Shown: positions 22,751 to 30,739 of the stretch, one piece after another | Position numbering within the stretch: the first letter of the stretch is position 1 | Layout of the letters: each line of letters begins with the position of its first letter | Virus record (IMG/VR): IMGVR_UViG_3300025137_000170 | Span: 1 to 30,739 of that record | Length of the DNA stretch: 30,739 nt | Reading direction: 5' to 3' (one strand) | Source: a virus | Notes under the pieces: model-generated | What the model saw: the letters and a program-made list of their open reading frames with translations, nothing else | Databases searched by the model: none | Told to the model about the DNA's origin: nothing | Program-made: the position numbers and the translations under genes

Positions 22751-25700
22751 TGGCAGTAACAGAACGGTTAATGGGTGCTGGTAGCTTTAATGTAGATTTC
22801 TCTCAATCTGAAACCCCAACAGAAGTAGTCGAAGCTATAAAAGAGTGGGGACATATAGTCTTAACTGCTAATCAAGTTGATATTAATACTTTATCTGATG
22901 CTCAAATACTTTCTACCGCAAGGTATACAGGTATTATTCTTAACAGATCACTAGAAGAGAATGTTGTTTCTATTACTGGTCAAGGTTTACAACTCTATCT
23001 TGGCGATGGTCAATCAAAAGGTATGGTCATAGCTGAAAGTAAGAATATTGGAAAAGTTAGAAACTATATTGGAACTACACTAGCTGAAACTTTATTTAAT
23101 TCTACAGCACAAACTAATAAGCCATTAGGGATAATGAGAACAGAAGCAGGTAATTCTCAAGCTATTACTCAAGGAACAATAACTAACCCAGCAGGTACCT
23201 ATACAGGTTCACATTTCGTACAAACTGCATTAGGTGCTTTAAAAGAAGTTTCCGAACAGTTGAATGTCGAATACAAAATTAATGCAAATGGAACTATTGA
23301 TGCAGGTCCGTCAGCTAATTTGTTTGTAGGTGTTAATAATAATCCAACAACCATTGTTGTTAAATCAGGCTACGGAGATGACCCTGAGTTTGATGGTGTT
23401 GTTCCACAAGGATTAAGAACAGAGTTTGATGCTACAGACTTTGTTAATAGAGTTGACTTTGTAGGAGAAGTTGGATATTTTGACACTGCTACAGATGTTG
23501 CAGGAGAAGCTAACTTATCTTCCAATCCTTATAAAGATTTACATGGCAATGCTTTGACAAGAGTTGCTTTAGTTCAAGAACCTGACATTGCAATAGCTCA
23601 ACTTAACAATAGAGCTACCTTAATGCTTAATGAGTTATCAAGAGTTAAAAAAGTCCTTAACTTAGACCTTCAACAATATGAAGTTGAGGGAGACATGAGA
23701 GCAGGAGACTTTATATTTGCTTTCGACCCTGACATAGGTTTCAAAGATACTTCAACAGAAGCTGCGGCTGAATCAAGAAGTATGTATGAAGCGGTATTCA
23801 GAGGACAAACAATAACACCTGCTAAGGTTCGTGTTCAAGGTTTAACTTGGCCAATAAAAACAGGAATGGGTATTTACTTTAGAGATAAAGATGGAAAATA
23901 TACAGATTTAACACAGTATGTAACTTTTGAATCAGGTTCAGCCCAGGTTGAGCTTGGAGATTTATTAAGATTTATAGGAGACGATTTAAGATTTAGTGAG
24001 TTCTCTTTAAATCAAGTTACCGCTGGTGTTTTTTCTATACCTGATTTACCTGCCACACCTACTTTGCAATCAGGTAGTTACCAAGATTCGGTAGGAGTAG
24101 ATAAAGGATTTATAAGAGTTGTATTAGCAAAACCTACAAATGAAGATGGTTCACAAATAACAGATGGTAGTCATTACAGAGTTAGATATAAAAAACTTGG
24201 TGATGCCCAATACTCTTATAAAGATTTTCCTTACACAGGTGCTAGTTCAGAAAGTTTATTGCTTCAAGATTTAACAATTGGTTATACATATCAAGTAGGT
24301 GTAACTGTTTATGATAAATCAGGATTTCATAAAATGTCAGCTTACGATGGGACAGGTGGAGATTTATATACTGACAGTTCTAGTGTTAATGCAAGTTTTG
24401 CTACTAACGCAAGAGTAGAAATTACAAAAGATGGTGTTGCTCCTTCTAAACCACATACTGCAACCATTGCAGCAGGAGCTTTAAATGTTCAGATATCTCA
24501 TCACTTGCGTAAAGCAGGAACTGATGGAAGTGGTAATCCTTATGGAAACTTCACTCTAGAAGGAGATTTAGATTATTTAGCAATTCACGCAGTAACTGTA
24601 TCAGGAAATGCACAAAACTTTACTGTAGCTACATCAAATAAAATTGGTGAAGTAAGAGTTACTTCAGGAAACCTATTACAGCAAATTCCTGTTGTAGCAA
24701 CTATAGAATTAGCAGACTCGGAAAATTATTACTTTAGAATTATCGCTGTAGATAAATCAGGTAATGCCTCAACTCCTTCAGATGGACAAACAGCTGCTGC
24801 TACTTTAATAGCTGAATCTCATATCAGTGATGCAACAATTACAACTGCTAAAATCGGCGACGCTCAAATAACAAATGCTAAAATAGCTGATGCAACTATT
24901 ACTAATGCAAAGATAGCTAATTTATCAGCAGATAAAATAAATGCTGGAACTATTGATGCTTCTGTTATTGGTGTCACAAACTTAAATGCTTCAAATATAG
25001 CTTCTGGAACTATTTCAGCTAACTTAATTTCTGGCGGAACTATTTCTGCCAACTTAATTTCTGGCGGAAATATTTCTGCAAACTTGATTTCTGGCGGAAC
25101 TATTTCTGCAAACTTGATTTCTGGTGGAACTATAAATGGTAGCAACATTACCGTCAGTAATTTAGATGCAGACAATATAACTACAGGTACTTTAAATGGT
25201 AATCAATTAGAGGATGGAGCTGTAAGTACTAACAAAGTAGCAGATGATGCAATAACCGATGCCAAAGTATCTAACTTAAGTGCAGATAGCGTCACAACAG
25301 GAACATTGAATGCAAGTAATGTAACTATTAGTAACTTAAGTGCAAATAGCATAACAGGTGGAACAATAAATGGTAACAATGTTACAGTTACGAATTTAAG
25401 TGCTAGCAATATAACTAGTGGTACTATATCTGCTGGGTTAATAAATACTAACTCTTTATCATCAGTATTTATTGATACATCTGCAAATATTACTTCAGCT
25501 TCAACAGTTCAAGGTGCAACAGTAAGAGCTAGTGGTAATGTAGAAACTGGTGATAGATTAGAACATAATGGTGCTTCTAATACTTATATTGATATAGGTC
25601 AGACTTCGCAATTTACTTTTAGACCGAATGGTGTTTCTACGGGATTGTCACTCTCTGCTAGTGGTTCTAGTTTTATTAGAAGTCACTGGAAACCTAATGT

Positions 25701-26130
25701 AAACAATACTTATGATTTAGGAAGTAGTGGCTTGAGATGGGATGATATTTATACTAATGGTTCAGTAAATACTTCTGATATAACACTTAAAACTGATGTA
25801 GAAAATACAACTCTTGGTTTAGATTTTTTAAATACTTTAGAACCAATAGAGTATAAATGGTTAGATGGTGGTGTTAGAACACACCTGGGTTTTTCAGCAC
25901 AAGATGTAAAACAAAAACTTATAGACTACGCAGGAGATGACCAAAATTATGCTTTATATACACAAGGTTCATATGCTGAAAGTGTTGATGAAGTTGACGA
26001 AGAAGGAAACTTAATTGAAGATTTACCAGAGGATTTTGAGAGTTACGGTTTGAGATATGACGAACTTATACCAGTGCTGGTAAAATCTATTCAAGAATTG
26101 ACAGCTAGAATAGAAGTACTGGAAGGATAG
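22750..26130 (+). CDS. Tail hub / fibre protein with S74 intramolecular chaperone
   Basis: 1126 residues. Residues 1-420 look like a tail-hub (Tal-like) part. Residues about 430-545 and 560-690 are FN3-like ('HYRVRYKKLGDAQYSY', 'YTYQVGVTVYDKSG'; 'NYYFRIIAVDKSGN'). Residues 690-910 consist of short repeats: D-A-x-I-T-x-A-K-I, then tandem ISANLISGGT decads, then S-N-L-S-A-x-x-I-T-x-G-T; these build a trimeric beta-stalk. After a knob, residues 1009-1126 are the peptidase S74 chaperone with Ser1009-Asp and Lys1014 (SDITLK), the known autocleavage dyad; the tail is predicted to be released after helping trimer folding. A coiled segment ends the protein. Start overlaps the upstream stop (TAATG). 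Confidence 0.85.
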   Translation: MAVTERLMGAGSFNVDFSQSETPTEVVEAIKEWGHIVLTANQVDINTLSDAQILSTARYTGIILNRSLEENVVSITGQGLQLYLGDGQSKGMVIAESKNIGKVRNYIGTTLAETLFNSTAQTNKPLGIMRTEAGNSQAITQGTITNPAGTYTGSHFVQTALGALKEVSEQLNVEYKINANGTIDAGPSANLFVGVNNNPTTIVVKSGYGDDPEFDGVVPQGLRTEFDATDFVNRVDFVGEVGYFDTATDVAGEANLSSNPYKDLHGNALTRVALVQEPDIAIAQLNNRATLMLNELSRVKKVLNLDLQQYEVEGDMRAGDFIFAFDPDIGFKDTSTEAAAESRSMYEAVFRGQTITPAKVRVQGLTWPIKTGMGIYFRDKDGKYTDLTQYVTFESGSAQVELGDLLRFIGDDLRFSEFSLNQVTAGVFSIPDLPATPTLQSGSYQDSVGVDKGFIRVVLAKPTNEDGSQITDGSHYRVRYKKLGDAQYSYKDFPYTGASSESLLLQDLTIGYTYQVGVTVYDKSGFHKMSAYDGTGGDLYTDSSSVNASFATNARVEITKDGVAPSKPHTATIAAGALNVQISHHLRKAGTDGSGNPYGNFTLEGDLDYLAIHAVTVSGNAQNFTVATSNKIGEVRVTSGNLLQQIPVVATIELADSENYYFRIIAVDKSGNASTPSDGQTAAATLIAESHISDATITTAKIGDAQITNAKIADATITNAKIANLSADKINAGTIDASVIGVTNLNASNIASGTISANLISGGTISANLISGGNISANLISGGTISANLISGGTINGSNITVSNLDADNITTGTLNGNQLEDGAVSTNKVADDAITDAKVSNLSADSVTTGTLNASNVTISNLSANSITGGTINGNNVTVTNLSASNITSGTISAGLINTNSLSSVFIDTSANITSASTVQGATVRASGNVETGDRLEHNGASNTYIDIGQTSQFTFRPNGVSTGLSLSASGSSFIRSHWKPNVNNTYDLGSSGLRWDDIYTNGSVNTSDITLKTDVENTTLGLDFLNTLEPIEYKWLDGGVRTHLGFSAQDVKQKLIDYAGDDQNYALYTQGSYAESVDEVDEEGNLIEDLPEDFESYGLRYDELIPVLVKSIQELTARIEVLEG
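25021..25140 (+). repeat. Four tandem 30-bp repeats in the fibre gene
   Basis: Units at 25021-25050, 25051-25080, 25081-25110 and 25111-25140 begin AACTT(A/G)ATTTCTGG and encode a 10-residue fibre repeat, NLISGG(T/N)ISA, with a diverged last unit; the 21 bp before are a partial copy. Prone to expansion and contraction. Confidence 0.85.
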
Positions 26131-26131
26131 A

Positions 26132-27370
26132 ATGGCTGATTTAATTAACGAGGGTGATTCCAAGATAGAAGTAATCGATTCTGGTGCCGCAGGTGATGCA
26201 GAGATTACGGCTGTTTTAAATAATGTTGAGAGAGCAGAGATTACCTCTACTCTTATTAGTTTATATAACACAACAGACCAAATGGAAACAGGCAATGCGA
26301 CTGATGACCAAAATGGTGCTGCTTCTTCTTTTAATGGTTTTCAAGTTAACGATGCTACTTTAAGACTAAAATCAGGTAATGGATCTAGTGTCCCTCATTC
26401 AAATCTTTACTTTGACGGTAAATCAATTATTTCTGATAAAACCTTATCAATAGGTACAACAGGCCAGAAAGAACTACATTTAGGTACAAATGGTACAAAA
26501 TGGGTAAAAATTACTGAAAGTGGTTTTTTAGATTTTGCAAAAATGACAATTGGTGGTGCTCAAGGTACTGCTGGTCAATACTTAAGAAACGCAGGAAATG
26601 GAACTATTGAATGGTCAACCATTGATAGTAATAACGCTTTCGGTACTGTAACCGTAGGTGCAACTAGCTTAAATGCAGGAAGTGTAGGAGATACATTTAC
26701 AATAGCTGCAGGAAGTAACATAACTTTAACCCCTAATAGTGGAAATAACACATTAACAATAGCTTCGACTCAAACAAATTCTTTTGATAAGATAGCAGTC
26801 ACGGGACAGAGTAATGTCGTAGGAGACTCAGCAACAGATACACTTAATCTCGTTGCGGGTTCTGGTATGACAATAACAACTAACGCTGCTACAGATACTG
26901 TTACTTTTACTTCTACTTCAACTTCTGGTAGTACAGAGGATGTTTTTAAGAATGTTGCAGTCGCAGGACAATCAACTATAACAGCAGATTCATCTACAGA
27001 TACTTTGACTGCTGAAGCAGGTGAAGGTATTGAAATCACAACTGATGATGGAACAGGTAAATTAACATTTAGAAATGAAGCCTTAAGCAGATTATCTAAA
27101 CACGGGTTTTTAACATACAAAAAAGCTGATGGAAGTACTGAAAAAGTCACTCTTAAAAACTTTTTTATAAACCAAAGTGTCTCTCAGTCTGTAAACGGTG
27201 GAGGTTCAAGTGCAGGTATGTCCACGAGAGCTTTTCGTCTGCTAAAATCAGATGGTAGCACTTTTTCATTTATGATAATGCCCGCTACTACAAGTGGGGA
27301 TAGCCTTACTTTTACATACAAAAAAGCAGATGGAACAACAGTGACAAAAGATATAACGATGGCGGCATAA
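26132..27370 (+). CDS. Tail fibre / structural protein
   Basis: 412 residues of fibre-like composition: rich in Thr, Ser, Gly and Asn with many short beta-strand repeats. Residues 170-310 repeat the unit '(V)(T/A)GQS.(V/I).(G/A)DS.TDTL.(L/A).AG.G(M/I).I.T...TDT', three times. The end has 'FTYKKADGTTVTKDI', which echoes 'FLTYKKADGSTEKVT' about 80 residues before, suggesting a duplicated C-terminal domain. No enzymatic or chaperone motif seen. Starts 1 nt after the previous stop, ends 1 nt before the next ATG. Probably a side or receptor-contacting fibre. Confidence 0.7.
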   Translation: MADLINEGDSKIEVIDSGAAGDAEITAVLNNVERAEITSTLISLYNTTDQMETGNATDDQNGAASSFNGFQVNDATLRLKSGNGSSVPHSNLYFDGKSIISDKTLSIGTTGQKELHLGTNGTKWVKITESGFLDFAKMTIGGAQGTAGQYLRNAGNGTIEWSTIDSNNAFGTVTVGATSLNAGSVGDTFTIAAGSNITLTPNSGNNTLTIASTQTNSFDKIAVTGQSNVVGDSATDTLNLVAGSGMTITTNAATDTVTFTSTSTSGSTEDVFKNVAVAGQSTITADSSTDTLTAEAGEGIEITTDDGTGKLTFRNEALSRLSKHGFLTYKKADGSTEKVTLKNFFINQSVSQSVNGGGSSAGMSTRAFRLLKSDGSTFSFMIMPATTSGDSLTFTYKKADGTTVTKDITMAA

Positions 27371-27371
27371 A

Positions 27372-30300
27372 ATGGCAATAAAAACACCTATAAGAGGAGA
27401 ATTTAGCGGTAGTGACCTGACAGGTTTCGCCGAGTTTCAAGCATCTGATTTTATAGGATTAGCTGATGGTGGTACGGGTGCAATAACAGCTTCGGGTGCT
27501 AGAACTGCATTAGGAATAGCTATTGGTAGCGATGTTCAAGCTTTTGATGCACAACTAACTGATATATCAGGATTAACACCAGGTGATGGAAAGTTTATTA
27601 TCGGTGATGGATCTAACTTTATTACTGAATCAGGAAATACAGCCAGAGCTTCTTTAGGTTTATCAACATCAGATTCCCCAACATTTAATGGTTTAACTCT
27701 TAGTGGAAACCTAATAGTTAACGGTACGACAACAACAATAAACAGTACAACAACAACTCTTGATGACCCAATAATGACATTGGGTGGGGATACAGCTCCT
27801 TCTTCAGACGATAACAAAGACAGAGGTGTCGAATTTAGATGGCACAATGGTTCTGCTTCAAAAGTTGGTTTCTTTGGGTATGACGACAGTAGTGGTAAAT
27901 TTACTTTTATTCCAGATGCAACTAATACTTCAGAAGTATTTAGTGGTACTGCTGGAACAATAGTTGCTAACTTAGAAGGTAATGTTACTGGTACAGTTTC
28001 AAGTATTGCTAACTTAGATACAGATAATCTGAGTGAAGGTTCATCAAACTTATATTTTACAAACGAAAGAGTGGACGATAGAGTTAATGCACTCGTTATT
28101 GGTGGTGCAGGTGTTGACACTGCTTATGATGACTCAGCAGGAACTTTAACTCTTACAGCAGATTTATCTGAGATAACAGCTGATTTAAACGAGAGAATAG
28201 ATGACCAAGTAAATAGTGTTATTACAGCAGGTACAAACATATCTGTAACTTATGATGATGCTGCAGGAACTCTTACAATTGCTTCTACTGACACAAATAC
28301 TCAGTTAACTACAGAGCAAGTACAAGATATTGTTGGAGGAATGGTTGATGGAGGAACTGAAACTAATGTAACAGTTACTTACGATGACACAAATGGCAGA
28401 TTAAATTTTGTTGTAGATCAGTTAACTTCTGAACAAGTCCAAGACATTATTGGACCGATGTTTGCAAGTAACACAGAAACTTTTATTACCGTCACATATG
28501 ATGATTCTGATGGAACAATCGACTTAGTAGTTCCAGTAAAAGATGAAGATAACATGGCTAGTGATAGCAGTACTCATCTTGCTACACAACAATCAATAAA
28601 AGCATATGTTGATTCTCAAATACAAACAGAAGAAAGTATAGAAGACTTTGTCGGCGGAATGATTACAGGTAACACTGAAACATTAATAACTGTTACTTAT
28701 GATGATTCCGACGGAACAATGGATTTCGTTGTTGACAACGATTTAGCTAATTATTCAAATACTAACTCTGCTTTTATTACTAAAACAGGTATTAGTGTTA
28801 CTGATGCTGGTGGAGATGGAAGCTTAGCTTACAATAACTCTACTGGTGTTATTACATACACAGGCCCTTCACAAGCTGAAGTTCTTGCACATGTATCTGC
28901 TGGTACAGGAATTACAATATCTGGTGCTGGAGCTATAGCGACAACTATAACTCAATATGCAGATTCAGATGTTCAGTCTTACTTATCTGGAGGAACTGGT
29001 GTTACTTTATCTGGTTCTGGAGAATTTAGTATAGGACAGGCAGTTGCAACAAACAGCAATGTTCAGTTTAACAATCTTCAAGTAGATGGTGTACTAACTT
29101 CTAATGATATAACTTCTACAAATATTTCTATTGATGGAAATGCAACAATTACTGGTAACTTAACAGTCGAGGGTACCTCTACACAAGTTGATTCTACTAC
29201 TGTAACCGTTGCCGACCCACTCTTTAAATATGCAAAAGACAATACAGGTAATTCTGTTGATATAGGTTTTTATGGTAAGTATGTACAATCTTCTACTACT
29301 AAGTATGCAGGTTTAGCTTGGGATGCAAGTACTTCTGATAAGTTTAGATTATTTCATGGCAATCAAACAGAACCTACTACTTCAGTAGATATTACTGGAA
29401 CAGGTCATACAACTGGTACTTTAATTGCAAACCTAGAAGGTAATGTAACAGGTAACATAACTGGTACAGTTTCTAGCATTGCTAACTTTGACACAGATGA
29501 TTTAACAGAAGGTTCAACAAATCTTTATTATACAGATGCAAGAGCAAGAGCTGCAATATCTGGAGGTACAGGAATTACAGTTTCTGGTGCAGGAGTTATT
29601 GCAACAACAATTACTCAATACGCTAACTCTGATGTTCAGTCATATTTATCAGCAGGTACAGGAATCACATTGTCTGGCTCTGGTCAGATTGCAACAAGTA
29701 TTACTCAGTATGCCGATTCTGATGTAGAAAGCTATATAAGTGGTGGTACAGGTATAGATTTTTCTTCTGGAGCCATATCAATAGACTCAACAGTAGTTAC
29801 TGAAAGCTCTACAGATACACTAACTAATAAAACTATTAACTTAGAAAACAATATAGCAATAGTTGAATATGCGGTAACAGTAGCAAGTGTCGGTGGTAGT
29901 AATAAATTCTTAATAGATGGAGAAGCTCAAGCTACTATATCATTTAATCCAGGTATAGTTTATAGATTTGATTTATCTGACAACTCATTATCTGGGCATC
30001 CATTTAAATTATCAACAACTGATAATGGTTCTCATAACAGTGGTAGTGAGTACACAACAGGAAAAACAACAAATGGTTCTCAAGGTAGTGCTGGGGCGTA
30101 TGTGGAGTATACAGTTAATGCTGCTACTTCAGATATTCTTTATTACTACTGTTCATCACACTCTGGAATGGGTGGAACGATTACAGTATTCGGCTCATCT
30201 TATGGTGATACAGATGTTCAGTCTTACCTCTCAGCTGGAACAGGAATTACTCTTTCTGGCTCTGGAGTTATTGCTACAACAATCACACAGTATGCAGATT

Positions 30301-30739
30301 CAGATGTACAATCATATATTTCAGCTGGAACTGGTATATCTATAAACGGTAGTGGTCAGATATCTACAAGTATCACACAATATGCAGATTCAGATGTACA
30401 AAGTTATCTATCAGCAGGAACAGGAATAACATTATCTGGTTCTGGACAAATTGCTTCTTCAATAACACAATACGCTGATTCAGATGTAGCTTCTTACTTA
30501 ACAGGTAATAGTTACGCAACACAATCTTATGTAACTACTCAAGTAAATAACTTGATAGATTCTGCACCGGGTGCTTTAAATACTTTAAATGAATTAGCTG
30601 CAGCTTTAGGTGATGATGCAAGTTTCTCAACTACAATTACGAACTCTATTGCTACAAAATTAGCAACTTCTGATTTTAACAGCACATTAGATGCAAGGTT
30701 GTCTGGTGGAAATGGAATTACTTACAATGCTGGTGCAAT
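27372..30739 (+). CDS. Giant tail fibre protein, cut by the right edge
   Basis: Open from ATG 27372 to the window end (1122 codons, no stop). It holds: two copies of a module starting 'NL(I/T)V.GT.T' and ending '(D/N)L.EGS(S/T)NLY(F/Y)T' (about 110-237 and 590-726), a pattern known from marine phage structural proteins; 30-residue beta repeats of the form DSDVQSYLSAGTGITLSGSG in three clusters; a domain at about 840-940 with His876, Cys927, His930 and Met933 set like type 1 copper ligands; and the common fibre motif 'APGALNTLNELAAALGDD' near the end. Repeats of 'VTYDDSDGT' occupy 330-460. It is probably the receptor-binding or long side fibre. Further domains must lie past the edge. Confidence 0.8.
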   Translation, partial: MAIKTPIRGEFSGSDLTGFAEFQASDFIGLADGGTGAITASGARTALGIAIGSDVQAFDAQLTDISGLTPGDGKFIIGDGSNFITESGNTARASLGLSTSDSPTFNGLTLSGNLIVNGTTTTINSTTTTLDDPIMTLGGDTAPSSDDNKDRGVEFRWHNGSASKVGFFGYDDSSGKFTFIPDATNTSEVFSGTAGTIVANLEGNVTGTVSSIANLDTDNLSEGSSNLYFTNERVDDRVNALVIGGAGVDTAYDDSAGTLTLTADLSEITADLNERIDDQVNSVITAGTNISVTYDDAAGTLTIASTDTNTQLTTEQVQDIVGGMVDGGTETNVTVTYDDTNGRLNFVVDQLTSEQVQDIIGPMFASNTETFITVTYDDSDGTIDLVVPVKDEDNMASDSSTHLATQQSIKAYVDSQIQTEESIEDFVGGMITGNTETLITVTYDDSDGTMDFVVDNDLANYSNTNSAFITKTGISVTDAGGDGSLAYNNSTGVITYTGPSQAEVLAHVSAGTGITISGAGAIATTITQYADSDVQSYLSGGTGVTLSGSGEFSIGQAVATNSNVQFNNLQVDGVLTSNDITSTNISIDGNATITGNLTVEGTSTQVDSTTVTVADPLFKYAKDNTGNSVDIGFYGKYVQSSTTKYAGLAWDASTSDKFRLFHGNQTEPTTSVDITGTGHTTGTLIANLEGNVTGNITGTVSSIANFDTDDLTEGSTNLYYTDARARAAISGGTGITVSGAGVIATTITQYANSDVQSYLSAGTGITLSGSGQIATSITQYADSDVESYISGGTGIDFSSGAISIDSTVVTESSTDTLTNKTINLENNIAIVEYAVTVASVGGSNKFLIDGEAQATISFNPGIVYRFDLSDNSLSGHPFKLSTTDNGSHNSGSEYTTGKTTNGSQGSAGAYVEYTVNAATSDILYYYCSSHSGMGGTITVFGSSYGDTDVQSYLSAGTGITLSGSGVIATTITQYADSDVQSYISAGTGISINGSGQISTSITQYADSDVQSYLSAGTGITLSGSGQIASSITQYADSDVASYLTGNSYATQSYVTTQVNNLIDSAPGALNTLNELAAALGDDASFSTTITNSIATKLATSDFNSTLDARLSGGNGITYNAGA
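30213..30482 (+). repeat. Exact-period 90-bp repeats in the last fibre gene
   Basis: Three units of exactly 90 bp (30213-30302, 30303-30392, 30393-30482), each starting GATGT(A/T)CA, encode the 30-residue DVQSY(L/I)SAGTGI repeat; a fourth begins at 30483. Further diverged copies start at 28968, 29631 and 29721, the last two again 90 bp apart. Confidence 0.85.

Noticed and set aside
25021-25140. Regularly spaced 30-bp repeats as a possible CRISPR array
   Set aside because: Repeats are directly joined without spacers and lie in a coding frame.
24864-25175. Minus-strand frame with regular repeats (IVPPEIKFAE)
   Set aside because: Mirror image of the tandem fibre repeats at 25021-25140; not a gene.
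27536-28120. 194-codon minus-strand frame opposite the giant fibre gene
   Set aside because: Low-complexity Val/Pro/Ser product typical of the antisense of Thr/Asp/Gly-rich fibre DNA; the plus frame is continuous and matches fibre proteins.
29968-30345. 125-codon plus-strand frame inside the giant fibre gene
   Set aside because: Gln/Leu-rich shadow frame following the 90-bp repeats; no start signal and no recognisable domain.
1-30739. tRNA or rRNA genes, integrase, attachment sites
   Set aside because: Nothing resembling a cloverleaf, CCA end, rRNA segment or recombinase motif was seen by eye on either strand; a dedicated scan was not possible.

Overview
This window is a large piece of an AT-rich, tailed double-stranded DNA phage genome with the gene order of an HK97-type siphovirus. 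It runs: large terminase, portal, prohead protease, major capsid protein, head-tail adaptor, stopper, gp10-like protein, tail terminator, major tail protein, frameshifted tail chaperones, tape measure, distal tail protein, tail hub/fibre, further fibres. No tail sheath, integrase, repressor, tRNA or DNA polymerase is visible, so it is the late (virion) half of the genome. The last fibre gene runs off the right edge. Fibre motifs such as the 'EGS(T/S)NLY(Y/F)T' segments, the S74 chaperone and the C-x2-H-x2-M domain recall marine phages. Host is not decidable from the window; several consensus -10 hexamers 6-7 nt before a start codon would suit a host that uses leaderless mRNAs, such as an AT-rich marine actinobacterium (inference).

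Layout. 1-247 is an AT-rich leader. 248-2823 holds five tightly packed unknown genes, the third to fifth sharing overlaps. 2824-2931 is a structured intergenic region (a 12-bp palindrome and two hairpins, one UUCG-capped) followed by TATAAT. 2932-9142 is the head block: terminase, a long portal fusion, protease with an acidic tail, capsid. A strong hairpin terminator and a new TATAAT follow the capsid gene. 9240-10618 carries a small basic-tailed protein, head-tail adaptor, a small unknown and an FmdB-type zinc ribbon.

10615-13422 is a cassette on the minus strand: an SLT-type lytic transglycosylase, small unknown genes and a cytosine-C5 DNA methyltransferase. It is read from a divergent promoter whose two -35 boxes form one near-palindrome at 13465-13480. 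The opposite promoter reads a plus-strand DNA-binding protein (sigma-4-like helix-turn-helix plus zinc ribbon), closed by a rho-independent terminator at 14478-14518. This whole insert separates the head-tail adaptor from the stopper. 14538-27370 is the tail block and 27372-30739 a giant repeat-rich fibre.

Most unusual points: (1) inside the methyltransferase gene a second same-strand reading frame of 190 codons, in another frame, encodes what looks like a genuine phage W-T-P/LMGFPxxW protein, over a stretch with strikingly raised GC; (2) three hairpin+TATAAT units punctuate the structural genes, and two of them place the -10 box exactly 6 nt before ATG; (3) a CCCAAAA -1 slippery site with a downstream nested stem-loop 8 nt away joins the two tail chaperone frames; (4) the last fibre carries a complete H...C-x2-H-x2-M set like a type 1 copper site; (5) the portal is extended by about 300 residues holding two further conserved-looking domains.
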